A stretch of DNA of 61,205 bases from Burkholderiaceae bacterium 16 (lineage in GTDB: Bacteria > Pseudomonadota > Gammaproteobacteria > Burkholderiales > Burkholderiaceae): the NCBI GenBank assembly GCA_000955785.1, contig JYOD01000068.1:1-61205 (forward strand), read 5' to 3'. The position numbers were made by a program, and so were the translations under genes. Below the pieces are notes generated by a model. The model saw only the letters and a program-made list of their open reading frames with translations. It was not told the origin of the DNA and made no database searches. Below, piece after piece: positions 26,335-36,135 of the stretch (position 1 is its first letter; each line of letters begins with the position of its first letter).

Positions 26335-28508
26335 CAGTTGGGTACCTCTACGGTGCTGCCGATGACCGTAATCCGGTCCGCATTGGCCGGGGTGGCGGCA
26401 AACGGCGGCAAGTTGGTGGGCAGGATGATGGGCGCCGGCGACAAGGTGCCACCGCGCGCGATCGTGCGCACCACCTGCGATGGCGGCAGCGCGGTGCCGG
26501 TGGTGAGGTTGGCGTAGACTGCGTCGAGCGCCCGGTTCAGGTAGACGTGGAGGGGGATATAGCGGTTGTCATAGCCCGCTACCGCGCCGATGAAACTGTC
26601 GAAGTGCTGGCCGTTCGTGACTTCCATATAGGAGAGATTGCTGGCGCGGCCCTCCTTGAGCCGGTTATAGCCAAGATAGGGCCGCGAGGTATGGTTGACC
26701 GGCAGCAGCGCATCGCTGCGGCCATGCACGATGATGGCCGGTTTTCCATGCAGGTCACCCGAGCGCAGCGTCTGGGCCAGCCCCGCCTTCAGCGCCCGCG
26801 CCTGGGTGCCGGTGCCGGTCAGCAGTGCGCGCAGACAGCGGGCACCATCGAGGTTGGCATCGGCCAGATTCGTGCCGGGCGAACTGGAATAGAGGTCGCG
26901 CAGCGGCCCGCCGGGGTTGTTGTCGTTGATCAGTTGCACGCCAGCCGCCGGCGGCACGCCATTACCCGTCGAGTACAACACATTGAGCGTGGCCGGCGCG
27001 ATCGCCACCGGCGTCAGTACGGCCGTGCCGGTGGCGGCAAAGCTGTAGCCGCACAGACGGTCAGCCACGGCGGCACGCGCCAGTGCGTTGGCGAACGTCA
27101 CGGATACCGCACTGGCCACCTCGAACAGGGCAAGCGACGGATGGAGCGCGTCGGAATCCGACTCCCAGCCGGCATCATGCAGCTTCTGCAACGCATCGGC
27201 AGCCCGACTGGCCCCGTCGGACCCGCTGACCAGCCCGGCATTGGCCAGCGACTGGCAACGGTTGAGCGCCGGTTGCACGAGCCCGACGCCGGGCAACGAA
27301 TACAAGGCCACGCCCGGCGCGTTCACCAGCGCGGTCGCCTGCGAGGTGCAAAGTTGCATCAGGTTGGCCGTGGTGGTGTAGTCATACAGCACGAGCCCCG
27401 ACTGACTGACGACCGGCACCCCGCCGCGCGTGACGATCACTCCGGTGTTGGCGGGCAGGTTGAGATTCGGCTCGCCCACCGCCACGCCGTCGATCAGGCC
27501 CTGGGTATCCTGCTCCGCCGCGGCGATAGCCGCGCCACCGCCGTTGGAGACGCTGGACGCGATGACGACGATCTTGTCGGGGCCGAAGCTGCGCTGGCGC
27601 GTGCCATCCGAGGCCACCGTGCCAAACCGGTCATTGATGGCCCAGATCGCGAATTCGGCGGCCTGCAGCGTGAAGGTGCCCCAGTCCTTCTCGGGGTTGC
27701 GCTGCGAATGGGCGTGCTTGAACGCGAGCCGGTGCGGCGCCAGCGCATTGAAGGCAGCCAGGCTGGTATTCGGGAACGGGGCGGCGAACTGCGCGCTGGT
27801 GCCGGCGGCGGTACGGTTCGCTCGCGTGCCGTCGATCAGCGGCACGGTGTCGGTATCCAGGTCGTGCGGCGCGGCGCCGGTGCCCTTATCAGTATAGGCA
27901 ACGGCGCAGCCGCGCTTGAGCGCCCACTCGCCAGTGGAAATCGCGCCGTAGACGCCCCGCGAGCCGGACGAGGTGGCCGTGATCAGGCAGGGCTTGGCCA
28001 CGTTGAAACTGTCGGGAATCTGCACCAGCATCGTCACGTTCTGCTGGCCGCTGCCATCGTCCGAGAAGGCCAGGTACTCGCGCCCGGCGACCTTCCCTTG
28101 CCCGCTGGTGACATTGCCCTGCGCGTCCACGTTGGGGCCATACAGGCTGCCATAGCCACCGCCCGCCGTGATATCCACCAGCGCGCGGTAGTTGGTATAG
28201 ATGGCATAGCGGCGCAACTCGGCGGCCGTGGGCGCCGCGGGGTTCAGCGGCACCGGCGCCGTGGCCGAGCCCAGGCCGTCCTTGCCGAGACCGGCGGTGA
28301 GCAGGTCGTCGGTGTTGCCGTCGTAGGTCGTGATCGTTACCGCACCGATATTCGCCGGTTTGGCATTGGGATTGGGATTGGGATTGACCTTGTTCGCATT
28401 GTTGTCGCTCGAGCCGCATGCCGCCAGCAGCAAGCCTGCCGCACCTGCCAGCGCCAGCAGCCCTCCGCGTACGTACCTACCGCCATGTCCTGCAAGTCCG
28501 CGCAACAT
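26334..28508 (-). CDS. D-(-)-3-hydroxybutyrate oligomer hydrolase, lipoprotein form
   Basis: 724 residues from the ATG at 28508, chosen because AGGGGG lies 5 bases upstream. A lipoprotein signal ends LLLAAC (Cys31). The mature protein follows the 3HB-oligomer hydrolase family: ITTYDGNTDDLLTAGLGKDGL, GREYLAFSDDGSGQQNVTMLVQIP, TDKGTGAAPHDLDTDTVPLIDG and SSVSNGGGAAIAAAEQD with catalytic Ser321. A C-terminal HGRSDALLPVNHTSRPYLGYN holds the likely catalytic Asp/His region. It splits 3HB dimers and trimers to monomers. A lipoprotein would act on the periplasmic side or outside the cell. Confidence 0.9.
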   Translation of the reverse strand: MLRGLAGHGGRYVRGGLLALAGAAGLLLAACGSSDNNANKVNPNPNPNAKPANIGAVTITTYDGNTDDLLTAGLGKDGLGSATAPVPLNPAAPTAAELRRYAIYTNYRALVDITAGGGYGSLYGPNVDAQGNVTSGQGKVAGREYLAFSDDGSGQQNVTMLVQIPDSFNVAKPCLITATSSGSRGVYGAISTGEWALKRGCAVAYTDKGTGAAPHDLDTDTVPLIDGTRANRTAAGTSAQFAAPFPNTSLAAFNALAPHRLAFKHAHSQRNPEKDWGTFTLQAAEFAIWAINDRFGTVASDGTRQRSFGPDKIVVIASSVSNGGGAAIAAAEQDTQGLIDGVAVGEPNLNLPANTGVIVTRGGVPVVSQSGLVLYDYTTTANLMQLCTSQATALVNAPGVALYSLPGVGLVQPALNRCQSLANAGLVSGSDGASRAADALQKLHDAGWESDSDALHPSLALFEVASAVSVTFANALARAAVADRLCGYSFAATGTAVLTPVAIAPATLNVLYSTGNGVPPAAGVQLINDNNPGGPLRDLYSSSPGTNLADANLDGARCLRALLTGTGTQARALKAGLAQTLRSGDLHGKPAIIVHGRSDALLPVNHTSRPYLGYNRLKEGRASNLSYMEVTNGQHFDSFIGAVAGYDNRYIPLHVYLNRALDAVYANLTTGTALPPSQVVRTIARGGTLSPAPIILPTNLPPFAATPANADRITVIGSTVEVPN

Positions 28509-28621
28509 GTTGACCCCCTTTTGCATGCTTGATCTATCGGAACGCAATACAGAAACGAGAATTTCACGAGACAGCAACTGCATGACATCGAACTGAGCGG
28601 CGACAGGCGCTGGCCGCCGCC

Positions 28622-30169
28622 TCATCGCGCCTGGAAGCGCGCGCGCAACTTGTGTTTCTCCACCTTGCCGGACGGCGTGCGCGGCAGCGCCTCGATGATC
28701 CGGACATGGCGCGGCACCTTGTAGCCTGCCAGCGCCGCGCGGCAATGCGCGAGCACCCCTTCAGCATCGAGCGCCACGCCTGGCCTGGCCACCACCAGGG
28801 CCATGCCGACTTCGCCCCAGCGCGCGTCCGGCACGCCGATGACGGCCGCCTCGGACACCCCGGCAAGCTGGAACAGCACGTTTTCCACTTCGGCGGGATA
28901 GACGTTCTCGCCACCGGAAATAAACATGTCCTTGGCGCGGTCGACGATGTAGTAGTCGCCCTCCTCGTCCATGTAGGCGATGTCGCCGGAATGCAGCCAG
29001 CCGCCGCGAATGGCGGCATCGGTGGCCTGCGGCAGGTTCCAGTAGCCCGGCGTGACACCCGGCCCCTTGATCAGCAACTCGCCGCGCTCGCCGGGCGCCA
29101 CGTCGCGGCCGTGCGCATCCACCACGCGTGTCAGCATCGAGCCCACCGGCTTGCCGATGGTGCCGATCTTGCGGCGCGCGGTGGCTTCGTCGCAGACAAA
29201 CACGGTGGGACCGGTCTCGGTCATGCCGAAGCCGAAGCAGATCGTCACGCCCTTGGCCAGGTAGGCCTCCAGCAGAGGCCGCGGCACCGCCGAGCCGCCC
29301 GCGGACATATTGCGCACCCGCGAAAAGTCCGCCGCCGCGAAGCCGGCATGCTGGCTCAGGAAGAGATAGACCGCGGGCACGGCAAAGAACATGGTGATGC
29401 CCTCACCGGCGCTGGCGTCGAGCTTGCCCAGCGTGACCGCGGCATCGAACTGCCGCATGATATGCACGGTGCCGCCGGCATGGAGCACCGGGTTGGCGTA
29501 CAGGTTCAGCCCGCCCGTATGGAAGAACGGCAGCACATTGAGGAACACGTCGTCGCGCGTGATCTTGTTGGCCAGCATGGCGTTGACGGCATTGAAGAAG
29601 ACCATGCCATAGGTCTGTATCACGCCCTTGGGACGGCCAGTGGTGCCCGAGGTATATAGCAGGTGCCAGACCTCGTGCTCGTCGCGGCAAGGCATCTCGA
29701 TGATGCGGCCCGAACTGCCGGCCAGCATCGCTTCATACTCCATCCAGCCCCCCGGCACATCGGCGCTCTCGTCGTCGGCCAGGTGCAGGACCGCGCGCAG
29801 CGGCAGCGCACTGCTCAAGTCCGCGGCGGTAGCCAGGAAGCCATCGCCGGCCACCAGCACGTCGGGCGCGCAGTCGCGCAGGATGGGCAACAATTCCGCC
29901 GCCGGCAGGCGCCAGTTCAGGCAGACCATCACCATGCCGGCCTTGGCGCAGCCGTAGAGCATCTCGAAATAATCGGAGCCGTTGTGGGCCAGCACGGCCA
30001 CGCGGGCGCCGGGCGCCAGCTGCAACCGCTCGCCCAGGTACTCGGCGAAGCGGCTGGCACGCTCGTCGAACTGCCGGTAGGTCACCTTGCGGCCGCTCTC
30101 CACGTCGACCAGCGCAACCTTGTCCGGCGTGTGCAGGGCGTTCTTGTGCAGCCAGTCGACTACATACAT
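28622..30169 (-). CDS. Acyl-CoA synthetase (AMP-forming, FadD-like)
   Basis: 515 residues from the ATG at 30169. The adenylate-forming signature LLYTSGTTGRPKGV, motif FGFGMTETGPTVFVCDE, GWLHSGDIAYMDEEGDYYIVDR and the C-terminal catalytic lysine region PRTPSGKVEKHKL are all present. The start MYVVDWLHKNALHTPDKVAL is typical. It activates a carboxylic acid to its CoA ester in the cytosol. Lying between LivM and the 3HB-oligomer hydrolase, it probably activates the acid imported by the ABC system. Chain specificity is not readable. Confidence 0.92.
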   Translation of the reverse strand: MYVVDWLHKNALHTPDKVALVDVESGRKVTYRQFDERASRFAEYLGERLQLAPGARVAVLAHNGSDYFEMLYGCAKAGMVMVCLNWRLPAAELLPILRDCAPDVLVAGDGFLATAADLSSALPLRAVLHLADDESADVPGGWMEYEAMLAGSSGRIIEMPCRDEHEVWHLLYTSGTTGRPKGVIQTYGMVFFNAVNAMLANKITRDDVFLNVLPFFHTGGLNLYANPVLHAGGTVHIMRQFDAAVTLGKLDASAGEGITMFFAVPAVYLFLSQHAGFAAADFSRVRNMSAGGSAVPRPLLEAYLAKGVTICFGFGMTETGPTVFVCDEATARRKIGTIGKPVGSMLTRVVDAHGRDVAPGERGELLIKGPGVTPGYWNLPQATDAAIRGGWLHSGDIAYMDEEGDYYIVDRAKDMFISGGENVYPAEVENVLFQLAGVSEAAVIGVPDARWGEVGMALVVARPGVALDAEGVLAHCRAALAGYKVPRHVRIIEALPRTPSGKVEKHKLRARFQAR

Positions 30170-30261
30170 GGTCCCGGATCTCCCCTGGTAGGTGTCTTTG
30201 TTATAGCGCTTCTTATCGTGCTTGTTAACACTCGCCGCATGGTCCGGCATGTCGCAAAGCC

Positions 30262-31338
30262 CTACGACGCCACCTCGTGCTCCGAGCGATCGCCGCGCAG
30301 GCGGCCAACGATGCCTTGCGGGAAGTAGTACACGCTGAGGATGAACAGCAGGCCGAGCCATAAGAGCCAGCGGTCCGGATGCAGCAGCCCCGAGAGCAGC
30401 GGCACGGCCGTGGTGGCCTCGCTGGCCAGCTTCATCACATCCTGCAGGTAGGTTTGCGCCACCAGGAACAGCGTAGTGCCGATAATGGCGCCGTACAGCG
30501 TGCCCATGCCGCCGATCACCACGATCAGCAGGATGTCGACCATGATCTCGAACGACAGCGAAGTATCGGGCCCGTTGTAGCGCAGCCAGAGCGCCATCAG
30601 CACGCCGGCCAGCGTGGCGAACCCGGCCGACAGCACGGTGGACACGGTCCGGTACACCACGGTGCGGTAGCCGATCGCCTCGGCGCGGAAATCGTTCTCG
30701 CGGATCGCCTGCAGCACCCGGCCGAACGGCGAGTTGACCACGCGCAACAGCAGCAGGAACAGCACCAGCGCGCCGGCGAACACGAAGTAGTAGGAGAACA
30801 GCTTGCCGCTGAGCGGCACGCCGAACCACTCGGCGTCTCCCAGGGTAAAGCCTGGCGTGAAGACCTCCGGCACCTTGAAGGTGATGCCATCCTCGCCGCC
30901 GGTCCAATCCGACAACTGCGATACCAGCGTGGCGAAGGCGGTCGCCACCGCCAGCGTGATCATGGCGAAGAAGATGGCCCTGACCCGCAGCGAGAACAGC
31001 CCGATCAGGAAGGCCAGCGCCATCGACACCGCCAGCGCGCCCAGCGTGCCGAGCGCCAGCGCGCCCCACCCCGGATCGAGCCGCGACATGGCGATCGCCA
31101 CGCCATAGCCGCCGATGCCGAAGAACATGGTGTGGGCAAAGGAGACGATGCCGGTATAGCCGAGCAGCAGGTCGTAGCTGGCCACCAGCACCACGAAGAT
31201 GCAGATCTTGGCCGCCATATTGAGTGCGCGCGCGCCGGGAAACAGGAACGGCGCGCAGGCCAGCGCCAGCAGCATCGCCACCAGGATGACGGTCAGAACG
31301 CGGCTTCTTGGCAGGTCGCCGGAAAGCAATCGGGTCAT
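30262..31338 (-). CDS. livM: Branched-chain-type ABC transporter permease LivM
   Basis: 358 residues with about ten membrane helices. It has the LivM hallmarks YDLLLGYTGIVSFAHTMFFGIGGYGVA and SPFGRVLQAIRENDFRAEAIGYRT (the cytoplasmic loop that contacts the ATPase), then LLIVVIGGMGTLYGAIIGT. It forms the inner-membrane pore with LivH. Substrates of this ABC class include branched amino acids but also many aromatic and aliphatic acids. The neighbours here point to an organic acid. Confidence 0.93.
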   Translation of the reverse strand: MTRLLSGDLPRSRVLTVILVAMLLALACAPFLFPGARALNMAAKICIFVVLVASYDLLLGYTGIVSFAHTMFFGIGGYGVAIAMSRLDPGWGALALGTLGALAVSMALAFLIGLFSLRVRAIFFAMITLAVATAFATLVSQLSDWTGGEDGITFKVPEVFTPGFTLGDAEWFGVPLSGKLFSYYFVFAGALVLFLLLLRVVNSPFGRVLQAIRENDFRAEAIGYRTVVYRTVSTVLSAGFATLAGVLMALWLRYNGPDTSLSFEIMVDILLIVVIGGMGTLYGAIIGTTLFLVAQTYLQDVMKLASEATTAVPLLSGLLHPDRWLLWLGLLFILSVYYFPQGIVGRLRGDRSEHEVAS

Positions 31339-31353
31339 GGTTTTCCTCGGCGC

Positions 31354-32385
31354 TCAGCGCTTGGCTACCGGGTACAGGCCCTGCGGACGCCACAGCAGGA
31401 TCATTACCATCAGCAGGATGTTCGAGAACAGCGCTACCTTGGGAAACAGGAAGCCGGTGTAGTTGGCCATCAGCCCGACCAGCAAGGCGCCGACGAAGCA
31501 GCCGGTGGTGGAGCCGAGCCCGCCGATGATGATGACGATGAAGATCAGCACATTGACCTGGGCGCCGATGGCGGCGGTGATGTTCTGCTGGTACAGGCCC
31601 CACAGCACGCCGCCCATCCCGGCCAGGCCGGCACCCACCACGAACACGCCGATAAACAGGCGCCGGATACGGTAGCCGAGTGACTCGACCATCTCGCGGT
31701 TCTCCACGCCGGCGCGGATCAACAGGCCAATGCGGGTACGGTTGAGCACCAGCACCATGGAGACGAAGATCACCAGCCCGAGCACCACGGCGATCAGCCG
31801 GTATTTTTCGATCGCCGCATCGCCCAGCAAGACCGCGCCGCGGAAGGTGGTGGGCACCTGCAGCGCGATGGTTTCGGCGCCCCAGATGGCCTTGATCAGT
31901 TGCTCCGCTACGATCATGCCGCCCATGGTGATCAGGATCTGCTTCAGGTGCTGGCCGTAGACCGGGCGCACCACGATGCGCTCGAACAGGAAGCCGATCG
32001 CGCCCGCCGCCACCATCGCCGCCCCGATGGCGAGGCCGAACACCGCCAGGTTGAGCGCCAGGCTGTCGGCCTCCACCCAGGCGCCCAGCGGCAACAGCAC
32101 CGACGCCGCCACGTAGGCGCCCAGCGCGATAAACGCGCCGTGGCCGAAGTTGAGAACGTCCATCAGGCCGAACACCAGCGTCAGCCCCGAGGACACCACG
32201 AACACGATCATGCCCATGGCAAGGCCGGCAATGGTCAGGGTGAGCCAGGTCGAGCCGCTGCCGATCAGGGGATAGGCCAGCAGCATCAGCAGCGGGGCCA
32301 GCGCCAGCGGCGTCCAGTCGAGCCGGACCTTGGGCAGGTCGGCCGGCGCCGCCGGCGTGGTGGGTAAGGAGCTTGTACTCGTCAT
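31354..32385 (-). CDS. livH: Branched-chain-type ABC transporter permease LivH
   Basis: 343 residues from the ATG at 32385 (MTSTSSLPTTPA). The frame is open further upstream, but homology begins after this start. It has SSGLTLVFGLMDVLNFGHGAFIALGAYVA, the LivH signature, the ATPase-contact loop RIGLLIRAGVENREMVESLGYRI and VIIIGGLGSTTGCFVGALLVGL. It pairs with LivM 15 bp downstream. The upstream gap to livF is 98 bp. Confidence 0.93.
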   Translation of the reverse strand: MTSTSSLPTTPAAPADLPKVRLDWTPLALAPLLMLLAYPLIGSGSTWLTLTIAGLAMGMIVFVVSSGLTLVFGLMDVLNFGHGAFIALGAYVAASVLLPLGAWVEADSLALNLAVFGLAIGAAMVAAGAIGFLFERIVVRPVYGQHLKQILITMGGMIVAEQLIKAIWGAETIALQVPTTFRGAVLLGDAAIEKYRLIAVVLGLVIFVSMVLVLNRTRIGLLIRAGVENREMVESLGYRIRRLFIGVFVVGAGLAGMGGVLWGLYQQNITAAIGAQVNVLIFIVIIIGGLGSTTGCFVGALLVGLMANYTGFLFPKVALFSNILLMVMILLWRPQGLYPVAKR

Positions 32386-32483
32386 TGTCTCGGTCCTGAC
32401 GATTCTTGTTTGATTGCGAGGAGGCCTTGATGGCCCGCCACGGGCGGCGGCACTTGCCACCGCGCGTCATGCCGCGCCCGACG

Positions 32484-33221
32484 CTACTGATGCGCCGCCA
32501 GCGACAAACCCAGCAGCCGCTGCTGCAAGGCCTCGTCCCCTGCCAGCTCAGCCATGTTGCCCGTATGCACCACGCGCCCGTCGTCCATCACGGCGACCGT
32601 ATCCCCCACCGACCTGGCCATGTGGAAGTTCTGCTCCACCAGCAGGATCGACACGTCTGTCTGCTTGAGCTCGCGGAAGACCGTGATCATGTTCTGGATG
32701 ATGGCCGGCGCCAGGCCCTTGGTCGGCTCGTCGACGATCAGCAGCTTGCGCGGCTCGATAATGGCCCGCGCCACCGACAGCATCTGCTTCTGCCCGCCGG
32801 ACAACACGCCGGCTCGCTGGTGCCAGAAAATCTTCAGCGCGGGAAACATGCGGAATACCCAATCCAGCCGCTGCCCGTCGATAGCGCCGCTGCGCGCGGC
32901 CAGGCGCATGTTCTCGGCCACGGTCAGCTCGGAGAACACGCTCATGTTCTCCGGCACGTAGGCGATGCCGGCCTGCGCGATGGCGGGCGTGCCGCGGCGG
33001 GTGATATCCGCGCCGTCGAACGCGATGCGCCCTTCGCTTGCCTGCCAGAGATTCATGATGGTGCGCAGCGTGGTGGTCTTGCCCGCGCCATTGCGCCCAA
33101 GCAGCATCGTCACGCCGCCGCGCGGCACCGAAAAGCTCACGCCGTGCAGGATGTGATATGGCCCGATATGCGTCTGCACGCCATCCAGGCGCAGGATGGG
33201 TGTTGCCGGTCCGTCAGCCAT
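32484..33221 (-). CDS. livF: ABC transporter ATPase LivF
   Basis: 245 residues. Walker A LLGRNGAGKTTT, signature motif SGGQKQMLSVARA, Walker B LLIVDEPTKGLAP and His switch VEQNFHMA. It begins about residue 9 with LDGVQTHIGPYHILHGVSF. One of two ATPases of the Liv-type system. It overlaps livG by 8 bp, so the two are translated together. Confidence 0.95.
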   Translation of the reverse strand: MADGPATPILRLDGVQTHIGPYHILHGVSFSVPRGGVTMLLGRNGAGKTTTLRTIMNLWQASEGRIAFDGADITRRGTPAIAQAGIAYVPENMSVFSELTVAENMRLAARSGAIDGQRLDWVFRMFPALKIFWHQRAGVLSGGQKQMLSVARAIIEPRKLLIVDEPTKGLAPAIIQNMITVFRELKQTDVSILLVEQNFHMARSVGDTVAVMDDGRVVHTGNMAELAGDEALQQRLLGLSLAAHQ

Positions 33222-34062
33222 GACTGCCCTCCCCCTGCACGCCGTCGTCGGCGGCGCCGATCCCGAGATAAGCCTGTTGCACGATCGGCGAGGCGATCAC
33301 CTCGGCCGGGTCGCCGTCCGCCATCAGGTTGCCGTTATGCAGCACGATGATGCGGTCGGCCAGCGAGCGCACCACATCCATCTTGTGTTCCACCAGCAGC
33401 ACCGTCTTGCTCCTGTCGCGCTTGATCTCCTGGATCAGGTCCAGGATGACGGGCACCTCGTCCACGCTCATGCCGGCGGTCGGCTCGTCGAACATGAAGA
33501 TGCGCGGTTGCAGCGCCAGCAGGATGCCCACCTCCAGCTTGCGCTGGTCGCCATGCGGCAGCGAGGCAACAGGCAAATGGCGCTTGTCGGCCATGGCCAC
33601 GCGTTCGAGACAGCGCTCTGCCTCGGCGCGTACCGCGCGGTTGCCGCTCCACACGGACCACAGGTCCAGTCCGATGCGTTGCCGCGCCTGCACCGCCAGC
33701 CGCACGTTCTCGAACACCGACAGGTTCGGGAACAGGCTGGTCAGCTGGAAGGCCCGGCCAATGCCGCGCGCCGCCTTGTGTGGTACCGGCAGCCGCGTCA
33801 CATCCTCGCCGCCAAGCAGGATCTGCCCGGCGGTGGGCGGCAACTGGCCCGAGATCAGGTTGAAGTAGGTGGTCTTGCCGGCCCCGTTGGGGCCGACGAT
33901 GCAGGTCAGCTCGCCCGGTCGGAACGCGCATGACACCGCATTGACCGCCACATGCCCGCCAAAGCGGATGGTGAGGCCGCGCGTCTCTAGCGCGGGCGGC
34001 TCCGCCACCGCCCGCGAGAGTGCCGCCGTGGTATCGATGGAAGAGGCGCCCACCGTCATCAC
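33214..34062 (-). CDS. livG: ABC transporter ATPase LivG
   Basis: 282 residues. Walker A VGPNGAGKTTYF, the LivG-type loop HKAARGIGRAFQLTSLFPNLSVFENVRLAVQ, Walker B IFMFDEPTAGMSVDE and VEHKMDVVRSLADRIIVLHNG. The signature motif is SLPHGDQRKLEVG, where PHGDQ replaces the common SGGQ as usual in LivG. Its ATG overlaps the livK stop by 4 bp. Confidence 0.95.
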   Translation of the reverse strand: MMTVGASSIDTTAALSRAVAEPPALETRGLTIRFGGHVAVNAVSCAFRPGELTCIVGPNGAGKTTYFNLISGQLPPTAGQILLGGEDVTRLPVPHKAARGIGRAFQLTSLFPNLSVFENVRLAVQARQRIGLDLWSVWSGNRAVRAEAERCLERVAMADKRHLPVASLPHGDQRKLEVGILLALQPRIFMFDEPTAGMSVDEVPVILDLIQEIKRDRSKTVLLVEHKMDVVRSLADRIIVLHNGNLMADGDPAEVIASPIVQQAYLGIGAADDGVQGEGSHG

Positions 34063-35243
34063 CGCTTGTTGCGGATCGGCACGTTCATCTCCTCCGGCTT
34101 GATCTCGCGGATCAGCTCGGGCACGCCCCAGGCGAACGCCGGATCGACCTTGATCTTGAAGTGATACATCGACTGCAGGGCCTGGTGGTCTTCCTTGCGG
34201 AACGTCATCTTGCCCTTGGGCGTCTCGAACGACATGCCCTCCATCGCGCCGATCAGCTTCTCGGTATTGGTGTCGCCATTGGTCTTCTTGAGCGCCTCGA
34301 CCAGCGCGATGCCGGCCGACATGCCGCCCGCGGTGAAGAAGTCAGGCGGCGACTTGAACTTGGTGTAGTGATTGGATACCAGCCACTCGTTGGCCTTGTT
34401 CTTGGGAATGCCGAAGTAGTAATACGTCGCGCCTTCCATGCCGGGGAAGTTTTTGTAGTTGCTCATGGCGGGCAGGATATTGCCGCCCGTGGCGATCTCG
34501 ATGCCGTAGCGCTTGGGGTCGAGGTCGGCGATCTTGAACGGATTGCCGGCGCCGGCCCAGATGATGAAGATGATCTTGCGGCCCGGCTTGTCCTTGAGCG
34601 AATCAAAGAGGCGCTGGGCGCCGGCGGTGAAGTCCGTGGTGTTGGTGGGCAGGTATTCCTCGTGAACGATCTTGGCGTTCTTGAGCGCGCCCTTGAAGGC
34701 CTTCACGCCGTCGCGGCCGAAGGCGTAGTCCTGCGCCAGCGTGGCGATCTGCACGCCGGGCTTGTCCAGCGCCACCGCATTGGAGATGGCGTCCTGCGAC
34801 GAGTTGCGGCCGGTGCGGAAGATATAGCGATTCCACTTCTCGCCGGTGATCGAATCCGCCACGGCGGGTTCGACCAGCAGGATCTTCTTGTATTCCTCGG
34901 CCACCGGCAGCATCGCCAGCGCGGTGCCGGAGGACGTGGGCCCCACCGCGATGTCCGCGCGATCGTCGCTATAGGCCGCGGCAAGCTGGGCCTTGGCGAC
35001 GTCGGGCTTGCCCTGGGTATCCTTCTCCAGCACCACCAGCTTGTTGCCGTTGACCATCATGGTACCGTTGGTGGCATAGTCCAGCCCCATCATCAGCCCG
35101 GTCTGGGTCTGCTTGGCGTAGGCTTCCAGCGCCCCTGTCTTGTCGTAGACGTGGGCGATGCGGATGTCCTTGGCAAGGGTGCCGCCGGCGGCCAGCAGGC
35201 CGGCCAGCGCGAACGCGGCTGCGGCTTGGTGCTTGAGTTGCAT
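34059..35243 (-). CDS. livK: Periplasmic substrate-binding protein, Liv/Peripla_BP_6 type
   Basis: 394 residues with a signal peptide (QAAAAFALAGLLAAGGTLA). The mature part starts KDIRIAHVYDKTGALEAYAKQTQTGLMMGLDYA. The ligand-cleft segments IAVGPTSSGTALAMLPVAEEYKKILLVEPA and IFRTGRNSSQDAISNAVAL follow. This subgroup (type I binding protein, with IFRTGRNSSQD) is usual for transporters of organic acids and not leucine. It starts 112 bp after the enoyl-CoA hydratase gene, the largest gap before the transporter block. Confidence 0.9.
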   Translation of the reverse strand: MQLKHQAAAAFALAGLLAAGGTLAKDIRIAHVYDKTGALEAYAKQTQTGLMMGLDYATNGTMMVNGNKLVVLEKDTQGKPDVAKAQLAAAYSDDRADIAVGPTSSGTALAMLPVAEEYKKILLVEPAVADSITGEKWNRYIFRTGRNSSQDAISNAVALDKPGVQIATLAQDYAFGRDGVKAFKGALKNAKIVHEEYLPTNTTDFTAGAQRLFDSLKDKPGRKIIFIIWAGAGNPFKIADLDPKRYGIEIATGGNILPAMSNYKNFPGMEGATYYYFGIPKNKANEWLVSNHYTKFKSPPDFFTAGGMSAGIALVEALKKTNGDTNTEKLIGAMEGMSFETPKGKMTFRKEDHQALQSMYHFKIKVDPAFAWGVPELIREIKPEEMNVPIRNKR

Positions 35244-35355
35244 TCTGTGTCTCCTCTTTGGGTTTCTCTGTTTCTCTTATTGTTGCAAGTAGAGATGCTG
35301 CTCGATAACTGCTGATCGCGGCGATTGACCGTGGCCGCCCTATTGCTCCGCTCCT

Positions 35356-36135
35356 TCAGCCCGCATCCGCGCCGCCCAGGAAGCGGCGCATGCCGGCGGC
35401 GGCCTCGGCGCGTGTCACCTGCGCCACAAACGCCGCGCGCTCTCGCTCGAGGCCGTGCGCCAGGACATCGGGGTCCCAGCGCAGCAGCGCGCGCGTACTC
35501 GCCACGCTGCCGGCTACCTTGTCCTTCAGTCCGGCCGCCAGCGACAGCGCCATGGCCTCGGCTTCGCCGGAAGGCGCGAGATGCGTGACCATGCCCAGCG
35601 AGGCGGCTTGCCCCGCGGTCAACGTCGTGTTCTCAAGCTGGATCGCGCGCGCCCGTGCGGCGCCAATCATCTGGGGCAGCATGGCGGTCCAGCCACCGTC
35701 CGGGCTGAAGCCCACCACCGTGTAGTACGGCGCAATGCGCGCGCCCTCGCCCAGCACCGTCATATCGCAGGCGAGCGCCAGGCCCAGCGCGCCGCCGGTC
35801 AGCCAGCCCTCCACCGCGGCGATCACCGGGCAACGCAGCGCCGCCAGGCGCAGGATGGCGGCGTTCAGCAGGCCCAGCAGCCGCTGCGCATACTGTTCCA
35901 GTTCAGCGCTTTGCGGCGGGAAAGCGGCAAAGGCACCCACGTCGCCGCCCGTGGAAAACGACCGGCCGGCATGGCCGAGCACCACGGCGCGGACGTCCGG
36001 ATCGGCCTCCACGCGCTCGAGCGCAGCCAGCAAGTCCTCCAGCAACCCTGGCACCAGGCTGTTGTGCCGCTCGGCGCGGTTCAGCCGCAGCACTGCCGTG
36101 CTGCCGCTACGCTCGACCAGTACCAGCGCGCTCAT
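35356..36135 (-). CDS. Enoyl-CoA hydratase/isomerase family protein
   Basis: 259 residues from the ATG at 36135, which overlaps the TetR stop by 4 bp. Crotonase-fold oxyanion-hole segments are FSTGGDVGAFA (60-70) and AVEGWLTGGALGLALACDM (108-125). At the place of the second catalytic Glu of hydratases the protein has PDGG (Asp146), as in isomerase-type members such as PaaG and ECI. Isomerase or hydrolase activity may therefore be more likely than plain hydration. It acts on CoA esters made by the operon's ligase. Confidence 0.85.
   Translation of the reverse strand: MSALVLVERSGSTAVLRLNRAERHNSLVPGLLEDLLAALERVEADPDVRAVVLGHAGRSFSTGGDVGAFAAFPPQSAELEQYAQRLLGLLNAAILRLAALRCPVIAAVEGWLTGGALGLALACDMTVLGEGARIAPYYTVVGFSPDGGWTAMLPQMIGAARARAIQLENTTLTAGQAASLGMVTHLAPSGEAEAMALSLAAGLKDKVAGSVASTRALLRWDPDVLAHGLERERAAFVAQVTRAEAAAGMRRFLGGADAG

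Noticed and set aside
28622..32470. A single 1282-residue minus-strand frame spanning ligase, livM and livH
   Set aside because: Only the last 515 codons (from 30169) match a family; the rest is antisense-like or out of frame with livM and livH, which have clear signatures in other frames.
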